Source: Veillonella sp. KGMB01456
GTDB lineage: Bacteria > Bacillota > Negativicutes > Veillonellales > Veillonellaceae
DNA length: 64,000 nt
Assembly (NCBI RefSeq): GCF_023051165.1
Contig: NZ_JALKIG010000001.1
Location: 62,001-126,000, forward strand
Reading direction: 5' to 3'
The position numbers and the translations under genes were made by a program. The notes under the pieces are model-generated. The model worked only from the letters and a program-made list of their open reading frames with translations. It was not told where the DNA came from and did not search any database. Every line of letters begins with the position of its first letter. Within the stretch, counting starts at the first letter, position 1. Positions 7,907 through 15,311 of the stretch are shown here, in pieces.

Positions 7907-8761
7907 TTAAAATACTAAATTATCAAAAATTCGTTTTGCCGCCTCCGCAATCATAGCGTCGTCAGATTTTGCATTTTTTTCCGTGCGGCGCGACATTATC
8001 GCCATGACAATGGGTTTGCGATTGGGCGGATAAATCACGGCAATATCATTCCGCGCCCCATAATCGCCTGAACCGCTCTTGTCGATAACTTTCCAACCTT
8101 GCGGAGTTTCTGCCTTGATAAGCGTGTCGGTTATGGAATTGTCGCTCATCCAATCAATCAGCAGTTTTTTCTTGTCGTCGCTCAAAATATCGCCGAATAT
8201 ATAGACTTGCAAATTTTTTACCATCTGTCTCGGCGTGCTAGTATCACGATTATCTTTTGGATTGAAAAGATTAAGTTCAGGTTCATTTCGCGCAGGTTTG
8301 GTAGTTTTGTCGCCAATATTTTTAAGTGCCACCTTGAAATTTTCCACGCCGCCGATCTCCTGCAAAATTAAATTTGCCGCCGTGTTGTCACTCCACCTGA
8401 GCGATGCCGAACAAATTTCCGCCAGCGTCATGCCATCAGCAACATGGTCTTTGGTGATTGGCGCGTAGGACAAAATATCTTCCGCCGAAAACTTACGAAT
8501 TTCATTCAAATCGGAGATATTTTTTTGTCTTAGCAATTCTGCAGCCGTAAAAACTTTGTGTGTCGAGCAGTAGGAAAAACGCGTATCAGGTTTGTAGCAA
8601 ATTTTTTTTCCATTCTCCATGTCAACGGCGTAAACACCAATCACGGCGTTATATTTATTTTCCAGATCAGCAAGATTTAATTTCTGCCGCGCTTGACAAT
8701 CCTGAGGGCAGAAAACCATCAAGCCACAGATTATCAAAAACAAAAAACAAAATTTCTTCAT
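7907..8761 (-). CDS. aci1: Class A beta-lactamase, ACI-1-like
   Basis: Secreted serine beta-lactamase of 284 aa that hydrolyses beta-lactams. It has a signal peptide (hydrophobic 4-17) and all class A motifs: STHK with nucleophile Ser66 and Lys69, SDN (124-126), EPELN with the deacylation Glu160, and KSG (228-230). Length and sequence, as I recall them, match ACI-1, described from Acidaminococcus and other Negativicutes. AGGAGG lies 6 nt before the ATG. It is flanked by the recombinase module and an IS, with codon use more A+T-rich than the recombinases, indicating acquisition. The exact allele cannot be confirmed here. Confidence 0.9.
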   Translation of the reverse strand: MKKFCFLFLIICGLMVFCPQDCQARQKLNLADLENKYNAVIGVYAVDMENGKKICYKPDTRFSYCSTHKVFTAAELLRQKNISDLNEIRKFSAEDILSYAPITKDHVADGMTLAEICSASLRWSDNTAANLILQEIGGVENFKVALKNIGDKTTKPARNEPELNLFNPKDNRDTSTPRQMVKNLQVYIFGDILSDDKKKLLIDWMSDNSITDTLIKAETPQGWKVIDKSGSGDYGARNDIAVIYPPNRKPIVMAIMSRRTEKNAKSDDAMIAEAAKRIFDNLVF

Positions 8762-8904
8762 AATAACCTCCTACTATCTGTTGAACGACCCGCCAAATTC
8801 AACGGGTCGTATTGGCTCAATAGAGCGTGATCATCAGCAATTAGCACTCTTATTGCCATTACTAATACATCACTTCATACAATCAAAGATGCAGTCACTT
8901 GCAC
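8762..8904. other. Upstream region of the beta-lactamase gene
   Basis: Holds a perfect 8-bp hairpin (8785-8792 with 8803-8810) just before the lactamase ribosome site. A TTGACA-like -35 on the minus strand (8906-8911) lies inside the adjacent IS end. Outward transcription from the IS could therefore contribute to expression. I see no convincing -10. Confidence 0.35.
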
Positions 8905-8925
8905 TTGTCAACAAAAATTGGACAC
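8905..8925. repeat. Terminal inverted repeat of the IS (orfB end)
   Basis: Matches the reverse complement of 10342-10362 at 17 of 21 positions, including AAAATTGG and a terminal CAC. Confidence 0.7.
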
Positions 8926-9036
8926 AAAACTAAAAAAATCAGGCATAAAAAACGAATCGATGTACAAGATTCATCAACTTTTCTGACATCCTTCAAGCTT
9001 GTTAGACAAACCATGCCATCGATAATGCAGACGAGA

Positions 9037-9891
9037 TCAGCAGATGGGCGTGTGACGTTCCCGATACTGCTTCGGCGTCAGGTAGCCTAAGGAATAGGCT
9101 GGCCTCTGTTCATTGAAGAAAAGAATGTAGTCATCCACCTCCTCCTTGACCGGTTTCTCGCCGGTCACATGCAAGTCCATGAACAGCTCCACCTTGATCC
9201 ATCCATTGATGGACTCCATAGCGGCATTGTCTGTGGGGGTCCCGGCACGTGACATGGATCGGGTGATGCCGTACATGGGCAATAGCTCGTTGTAGGCTTT
9301 GGAGGCGTAGACCGATCCCTGGTCAGAATGGAGAACCATTTGGTGCTCCGGATGCCGTTTTTGCCACTCAATCAGATTTTCCAGTCCGCTGATGTAAGTC
9401 ATGCGATCACCGCGTTTTGCAGAGAGGGAATGACTGACAATCTCATTGTTCCATAGATCCATATAAAGAGTCAGTTCATGGTAGATGCCTTTCACATAAA
9501 AAGCGGTCATATCACTCACGATGCACTGCATTGGCCCATCGATCTGCATTTCAGACATGAGCAGGTTGGGAAATATCCGCGCTGGATCGCCAGCCTTCTT
9601 GTACCTGTAGTGCTTGGATTTGCTCTTGATTCCCGCAATCCTACAGCATTTGTGGGCATAGGGATCGGACAGGACAATCTCTTTGTCCAACCGTATCTTG
9701 GCGTTCAGCCAGCGATAGCCGTGCGATGGATACTTCCAATGGTACTCCTGGAACAGCAGGACGTTGCTCAAAAGGCGCTTTTCTTTGCCCGACGGCTGAG
9801 AAAGATGTTTTTTCCAAGCGTAGAAACTGCTCCTCTGGATGCCCATTGTCTTGCAAAGAAGCTTCACCGGAATTTCTCCGGATAGTTCCAT
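9037..9891 (-). CDS. IS3-family transposase OrfB (DDE integrase domain)
   Basis: Catalytic half of the transposase, 284 aa from its own ATG. An N-terminal HTH_21-like region (KLLCKTMGIQRSSFYAWKK) is followed by the rve integrase core. The DDE triad is visible in IVSDMTAFYVKG, LHSDQGSVY and DNAAMESINGWIK. The C-terminal NEQRPAYSLGYLTPKQYRE is typical of IS3 transposases. The ATG is 2 nt after the orfA stop, but the frame is open upstream through the slippery site, so the active product is probably an OrfAB fusion. Confidence 0.92.
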   Translation of the reverse strand: MELSGEIPVKLLCKTMGIQRSSFYAWKKHLSQPSGKEKRLLSNVLLFQEYHWKYPSHGYRWLNAKIRLDKEIVLSDPYAHKCCRIAGIKSKSKHYRYKKAGDPARIFPNLLMSEMQIDGPMQCIVSDMTAFYVKGIYHELTLYMDLWNNEIVSHSLSAKRGDRMTYISGLENLIEWQKRHPEHQMVLHSDQGSVYASKAYNELLPMYGITRSMSRAGTPTDNAAMESINGWIKVELFMDLHVTGEKPVKEEVDDYILFFNEQRPAYSLGYLTPKQYRERHTPIC

Positions 9892-9893
9892 GA

Positions 9894-10244
9894 TTACTTG
9901 ATAATCTTGTTGCCGTACAGAATTACAGTACCATCCCCCTTCACCTCGTAGCCTTTTTTTAGCCGTGCCTCGGTTATCTTGGCCTTGATTAGTTCCTGGA
10001 TAAGTTCTTCCTTTGTCATCGCCTTCAGTTCATCCAGCTCTGCCGGAGCTTTCTTGAACGAGGGCGCACAGATGCTTCTTCGTCCCTGCTTGGGCGGCAA
10101 CTGGTTGGCATCCCGGTACATTCTCATGTAATTCCGTGCCGTCTGCTCATTGATAACGTATTCCTCTGCAGCTTCATACCGGCTGATTTCGCCGTCGTAA
10201 ATGCGGCGGCCAATGTCCAATCTCTGTTCTTTTGTGTACTTCAC
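9894..10244 (-). CDS. IS3-family OrfA (helix-turn-helix)
   Basis: DNA-binding subunit of 116 aa. An HTH lies at the N-terminus (EQRLDIGRRIYDGEISRYEAAEEYVINEQTARNYMRMYR), and a helical C-terminal segment (AELDELKAMTKEELIQELIKAKI) is likely a leucine-zipper dimerisation region. The start is GTG at 10244, with AGGAGG 7 nt upstream. It probably recognises the IS ends, both alone and as part of the OrfAB fusion. Confidence 0.88.
   Translation of the reverse strand: MKYTKEQRLDIGRRIYDGEISRYEAAEEYVINEQTARNYMRMYRDANQLPPKQGRRSICAPSFKKAPAELDELKAMTKEELIQELIKAKITEARLKKGYEVKGDGTVILYGNKIIK
9954..9960 (-). other. A7 slippery site for -1 frameshifting
   Basis: Near the orfA end the minus strand reads CTA AAA AAA GGC. 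A -1 slip on A_AAA_AAA leads into a frame with no stop codon that joins orfB. This is the usual way IS3-family elements make OrfAB. Confidence 0.7.
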
Positions 10245-10341
10245 GGCAAACCTCCTGTCCTGTGAGGGAGAATTTCTGTCCGATAATTAATTTCGTACTA
10301 TCCGTACAGTATACACCGTATGTCCAAAAATTACCCCCTCC

Positions 10342-10362
10342 GTGGCCAATTTTAGTTTACCA
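10342..10362. repeat. Terminal inverted repeat of the IS (orfA end)
   Basis: The partner of 8905-8925, about 100 bp upstream of the orfA start. Confidence 0.7.
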
Positions 10363-10400
10363 CTTCACCATAGGATAGTCAATGAATATAATTTGAAAGT

Positions 10401-10445
10401 GAACCCTATTAACAATCGTCAAGTGGTTGTTAATAGGGTTCTTTT
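10401..10445 (+). terminator. Orphan terminator beside the IS
   Basis: A perfect 15-bp stem (GAACCCTATTAACAA with 10427-10441), an 11-nt loop, then TTTT. No plus-strand gene lies between it and the minus-strand IS, so it may be the surviving end of a gene removed or displaced when the accessory block arrived. Confidence 0.65.
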
Positions 10446-10487
10446 ACGTCTTGAAAAAAATAAATGGTTAATTATCAGGGTAGATTG

Positions 10488-10493
10488 TATAAT
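10488..10493 (+). promoter_or_regulatory. Possible -10 element for the desulfidase gene
   Basis: TATAAT preceded by G, 117 bp before the start codon. No good -35 is visible at the expected distance. Confidence 0.35.
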
Positions 10494-10609
10494 TAAATGA
10501 AGAGTATGATGTTCTATAAATTGTGAGTACGATGTTCCATACATTGTGTGTTTAAATATATTCCTGAACTAACAAGAAGCGATTCTTTATTTAATTCAAG
10601 TGAGGCCTT

Positions 10610-11896
10610 ATGTTAACCAAAAACGAACTTTTAGAGTTGTTGCATAAAGATGTAGTACCGGCGCTTGGTTGTACGGAGCCGGTCTGCGTGGCTCTTTGTG
10701 CCGCTACAGCAAGTGCTGAATTAACGGACCCGATAGTACGGATTGAGGTAGAAGTCAGTCCCGGCCTTTATAAGAACGGCATGTCAGCCGGTATCCCGAA
10801 TTGTGAGCACGTAGGCTTGCAGTATGCCGCGGCTCTTGGGGCTTTTTTAAAAAATCCGAATAAACGCATGGAATTATTTGAGGATATTACGCCGGATGTA
10901 TTAAACGAGGTAGACGAACTCTGTAATAATGATGGTGTAATCGTTCAAATTAATTCGGAAGAAAGCGGTATATTTTCAAAATGCACTGTTTGGACTGCAG
11001 CGGAGCAAGCAACGTGTATTATTAAAAATGCTCATACGAATATTGTTTTTTTGCAAAAAAATAATGAAACAATCTTAGATTGTCGAGGCGGTCAACGTCT
11101 AAAACAAGACGATATATTGGTTGAAAAGCTAAAAGCCATGACCATTGCCCAAATGAGAAATTTGGTTGACACCGTGTCCGAAGATGAGTTGTTATTTTTG
11201 TTGGACGGCGTTGTGATGAATGAAACGCTGGCGGCCTATTCCAAATCCAATAAGATTGGTGTAGGCTTAGCAGATTCTATGCGAACAGGGGCAGGCCAAA
11301 AGTTGTTGTCAAATGATATAATGTCACGAATTATGGTGAAAGTTACCTCGGCAGCGGAAAGCCGTTTGGATGGCTGTTCTATGCCGACTATGAGTAGTTC
11401 GGGGGCCGGCACCAAAGGCTTGGTGGTTATTTTACCGGTGAACGAAATGGCTGATGAATTGCAAGTTTCCGTATTAAAACGCGTGCGTGCCCTGGCGTTG
11501 GCGCATTTGGTAAATCGGTATATTAATGCTCAGATTGGTAAATTATCACCCATGTGTGCTTGTGTATTGGCATCGGCTACGGCCGCGTCAGTGGGAATGA
11601 CATATTTACTGGAGGGTACGAATGAAGAGCTCGGCTATGCTGTACGCAATATGACGGGAACTGTCACCGGCATGATTTGCGATGGCGGCAAGGTTGGTTG
11701 TGCCTTGAAGGTAGCCAGTGGTTCAGTGGCGGCCTTTATGAGTACTATGGCTGCGATTAATGAGGCCCCGTTGCGAGTGAGTGACGGTATATGTGCCGAA
11801 ACGCCGGAGGATTGTATTCGCAATATGGCACGTATTGGGCAGGAGGGCATGAACCGAGTCGATGCGACCATTTTAGATATTATGAGAGAAAAATAG
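10610..11896 (+). CDS. cyuA: L-cysteine desulfidase / UPF0597 (YhaM) family
   Basis: A 428-aa protein of the serine dehydratase alpha-like UPF0597 family. Members such as CyuA/YhaM break L-cysteine into pyruvate, ammonia and sulfide with an iron-sulfur cluster. The hallmark PALGCTEPVC (Cys21, Cys26) is at the N-terminus, and further cysteines occur in LDGCSMP, MCACVL and ICDGGKVGC, candidates for cluster ligands. Length is normal. GTGAGG lies close before the ATG. It is transcribed alone at the boundary of the accessory region. The family call is secure; the substrate is from family knowledge. Confidence 0.85.
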   Translation: MLTKNELLELLHKDVVPALGCTEPVCVALCAATASAELTDPIVRIEVEVSPGLYKNGMSAGIPNCEHVGLQYAAALGAFLKNPNKRMELFEDITPDVLNEVDELCNNDGVIVQINSEESGIFSKCTVWTAAEQATCIIKNAHTNIVFLQKNNETILDCRGGQRLKQDDILVEKLKAMTIAQMRNLVDTVSEDELLFLLDGVVMNETLAAYSKSNKIGVGLADSMRTGAGQKLLSNDIMSRIMVKVTSAAESRLDGCSMPTMSSSGAGTKGLVVILPVNEMADELQVSVLKRVRALALAHLVNRYINAQIGKLSPMCACVLASATAASVGMTYLLEGTNEELGYAVRNMTGTVTGMICDGGKVGCALKVASGSVAAFMSTMAAINEAPLRVSDGICAETPEDCIRNMARIGQEGMNRVDATILDIMREK

Positions 11897-11991
11897 AGTA
11901 ACGATAGGAATTTTTTTCAAAAGAAGGAAAAAGCCCCCTTTTTGCCGAATCTGTTGAATATAATTGTATTGTATGGGTAAAGGAGTTTGGG

Positions 11992-12546
11992 ATGAAAAAA
12001 GTATTAGTTGTTTCCGCGCATGATACCGTAGTAGATTCAGTAGCGAATAAGTATATTTTGGAAGATTTGAAGGCAAAATTGCCGAATGCTGTGTTTGATG
12101 ATTTAGATGCACAGTACGCCGGTTTTAATTTTGATATTAAAGCGGAACAGGCTAAATTGGAAGCCGCTGATATCATCGTGTTGCAGTACCCGTTCTATTG
12201 GTACTCTATGCCGGGGTTAATGCATCGTTGGATGGAACAGGTTTTCCAACACGGTTGGTCTCACGGTACATCCGGCCACGCGTTGGAAGGTAAAACATGG
12301 ATTGCATCGTTTACAACCGGCGCGCCTGCTTTTGCCTATAGCCGTGAGGGCATGATGCGTTTTGAACTGGAAGATTATTTGGCACCATTTAAATCTATGT
12401 GTATTTTGACCGGTATGCACTGGGGCGGCTTTGTGGCGACGACCGGCGTGTCTTATGGCGACCGCAAACCGGAAAATGAAGCGGCTACGCGTGCTAAATT
12501 GGCGTCTCACACTGAAAAGTTGATGGCTTTATTGGCTAAAGCGTAG
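11992..12546 (+). CDS. NAD(P)H:quinone oxidoreductase, flavodoxin-2 fold
   Basis: Soluble FMN/FAD reductase of 184 aa in the KefF/YabF/MdaB group, reducing quinones or other electrophiles with NAD(P)H. The N-terminal strand MKKVLVVSAHD resembles the flavin-phosphate binding start of the family. QYPFYWYSMPGLMHRWMEQVF and FTTGAP are characteristic, as is the WGGF segment. AAAGGAG lies 7 nt before the ATG. It begins about 95 bp after the desulfidase gene and is followed by its own terminator. With the nearby nitroreductase and RclA-like gene it suggests an oxidative/electrophile defence block. Confidence 0.88.
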   Translation: MKKVLVVSAHDTVVDSVANKYILEDLKAKLPNAVFDDLDAQYAGFNFDIKAEQAKLEAADIIVLQYPFYWYSMPGLMHRWMEQVFQHGWSHGTSGHALEGKTWIASFTTGAPAFAYSREGMMRFELEDYLAPFKSMCILTGMHWGGFVATTGVSYGDRKPENEAATRAKLASHTEKLMALLAKA

Positions 12547-12592
12547 GTAGAATAATTACATGTCCTATCACCCAATTATATCTTTTGAATAT

Positions 12593-12624
12593 AGAGGCAA
12601 CGTGGCAACATGTGCCTCTTTTTT
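12593..12624 (+). terminator. Terminator after the quinone reductase gene
   Basis: AGAGGCA pairs with TGCCTCT across a 13-nt loop, followed by six T. Confidence 0.8.
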
Positions 12625-12720
12625 CTTGGGATATAAGAGTTTTCTTCTATAACCCTGTGCATTATTTAATCCAAAGTAAAATCTGTTTTCGTAGGAGAAG
12701 AAAAAAATTTTGCTTGAGTG

Positions 12721-12771
12721 GACAAATTTTGTCAATTTTTGTTTGAAGTTGGCCTTAATTCTTATTATAAT
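12721..12771 (+). promoter_or_regulatory. Promoter and possible operator of nitroreductase-terC
   Basis: TTGAAG (12743-12748), a 17-bp spacer and TATAAT (12766-12771). Ten bp before the -35 is a perfect palindrome, GACAAA-T-TTTGTC (12721-12733), a plausible regulator site. The rest of the 319-bp gap from 12547 holds the preceding terminator and no other gene. Confidence 0.6.
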
Positions 12772-12865
12772 ATATTTATGAGATAGAAATTATTTCCGGT
12801 ACATTTCATGTTAGCCGGAAGGGATGCCGTAATTCTAGTATAATTATGTAAAGCGAGGGATTATT

Positions 12866-13396
12866 ATGCATGATGCAGAACATTTGATACAACTGTTAAA
12901 AACTAGACGGAGTGTTCGTAGTTTTAAGTCGGATGCGGTGCCTGCGGAATTAATAGATCAGATTATTGAAGCAGGTTTGTATGCGCCTAGTAGTATGGGG
13001 AAACAATCGGCCATTATTGTGGCTGTAACGAATAAAGAAGTTCGGGACCGCTTATCGGCGATGAATGCCAAGATTTTCGGTACCGAAAGTGATCCGTTTT
13101 ACAATGCACCGGTAGTGCTGGTGGTTTTGGCGTCAAAAGAACGGCCACCTTATGTATGTGACGGTTCGCTGGTTATGCAAAACCTCATGCTCGCTGCTCA
13201 TGCGTTAGGTCTCGGCAGTTGCTGGATTCATCGTGCCAAAGAAGAGTTTGAGTCACCGGAGGGGAAGGAACTTTTGAAGTCGCTTGGGATTGAAGGGGAT
13301 TACGAAGGCATCGGTCATTGTGTCCTCGGTTACATTGACGGTGACACGCCAAAAGCGGCACCACGCAGAGAAAATCGGGTATATTACGTAAAATAA
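12866..13396 (+). CDS. Nitroreductase-family flavoprotein
   Basis: FMN-dependent NAD(P)H oxidoreductase of 176 aa. The FMN-binding start LLKTRRSVRSFKSDAVP is followed by LYAPSSMGKQ (family pattern APSxxNxQ, here with Lys for Asn) and the central HALGLGSCWIHRAK. The protein ends in RRENRVYYVK. GAGGGA precedes the ATG. The next gene starts 18 nt after its stop, so it is cotranscribed with the TerC-family gene. The physiological substrate of such enzymes (nitro compounds, quinones, flavins) cannot be told from sequence. Confidence 0.88.
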   Translation: MHDAEHLIQLLKTRRSVRSFKSDAVPAELIDQIIEAGLYAPSSMGKQSAIIVAVTNKEVRDRLSAMNAKIFGTESDPFYNAPVVLVVLASKERPPYVCDGSLVMQNLMLAAHALGLGSCWIHRAKEEFESPEGKELLKSLGIEGDYEGIGHCVLGYIDGDTPKAAPRRENRVYYVK

Positions 13397-13414
13397 AGTT
13401 AAAGGATAAAATAT

Positions 13415-14098
13415 ATGGAATTTTTAGAGTTAGCTACATGGATTATGATTGGCAAAATTATCGTGGTCGATGTTTTGCTGGCCGGCGATAATGCCGTGGT
13501 TATTGGCATGGCCGTAAGTAAGTTGGAAGATAAGTATCGTGAAAAAGCCATCATGTGGGGCACCTTCGGGGCCATTGCGATGCGTCTTATTTTTGCCACC
13601 ATCTTGGTAGAGGCGTTGGAATACATTCCGGGTCTCCATTTCGTAGGTGGTCTCGTGCTCTTGTGGATTGCATTCCATCTCCTTGTCGGCGATGATGAAG
13701 CTGAGAACATTGAAAGTAAGGACTCCCTGCGCGGTGCTATTATTACGATTATCGTAGCCGATGCGATGATGAGTATCGACAATGTTATCGGCGTTGTCGG
13801 TGCCGCCAAAGGCCATTTGGAACTCGTTATCGTAGGGATGTTAATTACCGTTCCGCTTTTGATTTATGGTTCCCGTTTGTTGGCGCGTATCATCAACAAA
13901 TATCCGATTATCTTGTGGGCCGGCGGCAGCTTGCTCGCGTGGGTAGCCGCTGAAATGGTAACGGCTGAACCATTGTTACAGCCTTATATCACAGGGTATG
14001 AACGGTTGATTGAAATTGCCGGCGTTATCTTGGTTGTGGCTGCGGCACTTATTTGGAAACGTCGTCGTAAAGCAACGGCTCCGGATGAAGAAGCATAA
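13415..14098 (+). CDS. TerC-family (YjbE-type) integral membrane protein
   Basis: A 227-aa protein with about seven membrane helices and the paired acidic signatures of the TerC family: VLLAGDNAVVIGM (Asp25-Asn26) and ADAMMSIDNVIGV (about 114-126). It ends in a basic/acidic tail. Family members are linked to manganese export and metal or tellurite tolerance. There is no room for a yybP-ykoY riboswitch, because the start is 18 nt after the nitroreductase stop. Pairing with a nitroreductase suggests a role under redox or metal stress, which is inference. Confidence 0.87.
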   Translation: MEFLELATWIMIGKIIVVDVLLAGDNAVVIGMAVSKLEDKYREKAIMWGTFGAIAMRLIFATILVEALEYIPGLHFVGGLVLLWIAFHLLVGDDEAENIESKDSLRGAIITIIVADAMMSIDNVIGVVGAAKGHLELVIVGMLITVPLLIYGSRLLARIINKYPIILWAGGSLLAWVAAEMVTAEPLLQPYITGYERLIEIAGVILVVAAALIWKRRRKATAPDEEA

Positions 14099-14178
14099 AG
14101 ACCTTAATTGCTGAAGAAGAGCAACGGTTTTTCTATTGAAAGGCGTAAAAAATAATAATTGCCCCTGAGGGGAAGAAG

Positions 14179-14212
14179 GATGAATTCGGTTATGCCGGGT
14201 TCATCTTTTTTT
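14179..14212 (+). terminator. Terminator after terC-family gene
   Basis: An 11-bp stem with two G-U pairs (14179-14189 with 14195-14205), a 5-nt loop and seven T. The wider 481-bp gap to 14580 also holds the ywnB promoter/operators and a tandem repeat. Confidence 0.85.
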
Positions 14213-14332
14213 GTTCTCATAGGGTTGGTAATACCGCTGAAAACCGCGTAAAGATAGGCGTTTCCGGATTAGAGAAAATGATTTGGCGAAGACGATTCAA
14301 CGACTTTACAAAAAATTTTCAAAAATTTAAAG

Positions 14333-14393
14333 TGTAATGCTTGACATTACAACTAAAAGGTTGTAACATGAACATGTAAGGAAAAATATTACA
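14333..14393 (+). promoter_or_regulatory. ywnB promoter with clustered operators
   Basis: TTGACA (14341-14346), a 17-bp spacer, then TAACAT (14364-14369). Three inverted repeats overlap it. TGTAATG-N5-CATTACA (14333-14351) covers the -35. TTACAAC-N6-GTTGTAA (14347-14366) fills the spacer. TGTAAGG-N5-TATTACA (14375-14393, imperfect) covers the start region. The first and third share the 7-5-7 design of the site before the Rrf2 gene. Confidence 0.7.
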
Positions 14394-14433
14394 AGAAAGT
14401 CATTAAGAATTAAGTTTTAAAAGTTAGGCATTA

Positions 14434-14492
14434 AGTATTAAGAATTCAGTATTAAAGAGTTCAGTATTAAAGCATTCAGTATTACAGAGTTC
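14434..14492. repeat. Degenerate 15-bp tandem repeat, about four copies
   Basis: Units AGTATTAAGAATTC, AGTATTAAAGAGTTC, AGTATTAAAGCATTC and AGTATTACAGAGTTC follow head to tail. Weaker related units flank them from about 14400 to 14520. It lies in the 5' leader between the ywnB promoter and its start. Confidence 0.75.
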
Positions 14493-14579
14493 AGCGTTAC
14501 GTATTAAGCATTAAGGATTCAAAAGTTAAATTTTTAACAGTCATTTATTCCCGGTGCGGGAGAAAGTAGAGGTTCAATT

Positions 14580-15209
14580 ATGAAAATTGCAGTTGTAAGT
14601 TCGAATGGTAAAGTAGGTCGTTTGGTAGTAGCAGAAGCATTTCGTCGTGGTTTTGACGTAACCGGTTTTGCCCGTAGCGAAAATAAATCGGACGCTACTA
14701 AATTTGTTCAAAAAGATATTATGGATATCACGAAAGAAGATTTGGCCGGTTTTGATGCAGTAGTTGATGCATTTGGTACATTTGCGCCGGATACCTTGGA
14801 TCTTCACACTAAATCGTTGATGCATTTGTCCGATGCCGTAGCCAATACGGATACTCGTTTATTGGTTGTAGGTGGTGCCGGCAGCTTGTTCGTAGATAAA
14901 GAACATACGACACAGCTTCTCGATACACCGGAATTTCCAAAAGAATTCTATGCGCTCGCTAAAGCTCAGGCTGATGAATTGGCAGAACTTCGCAAACGCA
15001 ATGATGTAAAATGGACCTTCGTAAGCCCTGCTGCGATTTTTGATCCGGAAGGTGCTCGTACCGGTGAATACATTTTGGCCGGTGAAGAATTCACTGTTAA
15101 CGACCGTGGTGAAAGTGTGGTAAGTTATGCCGACTACGCCCTTGCTATGGTGGATAAAATCGAAAAAGGTAACCACATTCAGCAGCGTATCAGCGTGGTG
15201 GGTAAATAA
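14580..15209 (+). CDS. ywnB: YwnB-like NAD(P)-binding atypical SDR
   Basis: A 209-aa Rossmann-fold protein of the atypical short-chain dehydrogenase/NmrA-like group. The N-terminal nucleotide-binding motif is VVSSNGKVGRLVVAEA, a relative of GxxGxxG, followed by VDAFGTF and VVGGAGSLF. YALAKAQADE carries a YxxxK-like element. A GGTTCA-type leader and GAGAAAG precede the ATG. In Bacillus subtilis ywnB neighbours the Rrf2 gene ywnA, exactly as here, and shared operators suggest control by that repressor. The reaction is not established; a role in redox or thiol stress is inference. Confidence 0.8.
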   Translation: MKIAVVSSNGKVGRLVVAEAFRRGFDVTGFARSENKSDATKFVQKDIMDITKEDLAGFDAVVDAFGTFAPDTLDLHTKSLMHLSDAVANTDTRLLVVGGAGSLFVDKEHTTQLLDTPEFPKEFYALAKAQADELAELRKRNDVKWTFVSPAAIFDPEGARTGEYILAGEEFTVNDRGESVVSYADYALAMVDKIEKGNHIQQRISVVGK

Positions 15210-15260
15210 TTATACATCTTTATTTTGGGCGTCGTTATAGTAAAAACGGTGGATTCGTGA

Positions 15261-15291
15261 TATAATCTGTAATGTAATAGTGTATATTACA
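15261..15291 (+). promoter_or_regulatory. ywnA -10 and autoregulatory operator
   Basis: TATAAT (15261-15266) is followed by a perfect inverted repeat TGTAATA-GTGTA-TATTACA (15273-15291) over the presumed transcription start. It has the same half-sites as the operator on the ywnB promoter. Confidence 0.7.
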
Positions 15292-15311
15292 ATTTATTAG
15301 GAGGCATGCCC

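Larger units (their letters stand above)
8905..10362 (-). mobile_element. IS3-family insertion sequence, IS150-like
   Basis: About 1.46 kb with 21-bp imperfect terminal inverted repeats (17 of 21 positions match, sharing an AAAATTGG core). It has two consecutive minus-strand frames, orfA (HTH) and orfB (DDE transposase), with an A7 slippery run near the end of orfA. The layout is complete and probably functional. I could not identify a flanking direct repeat, so the exact ends may be off by a few bases. Confidence 0.8.

Noticed and set aside
8895-10375. Target-site duplication of the IS
   Set aside because: The flanking 3-5 bp on the two sides do not match under any end choice I tried, so none is reported.
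13397-13414. yybP-ykoY manganese riboswitch before the TerC-family gene
   Set aside because: Only 18 nt separate it from the nitroreductase gene, and no such structure is seen upstream of the operon.
14434-14492. Possible CRISPR-like array
   Set aside because: Units are contiguous 15-mers with no unique spacers, so it is a tandem repeat.
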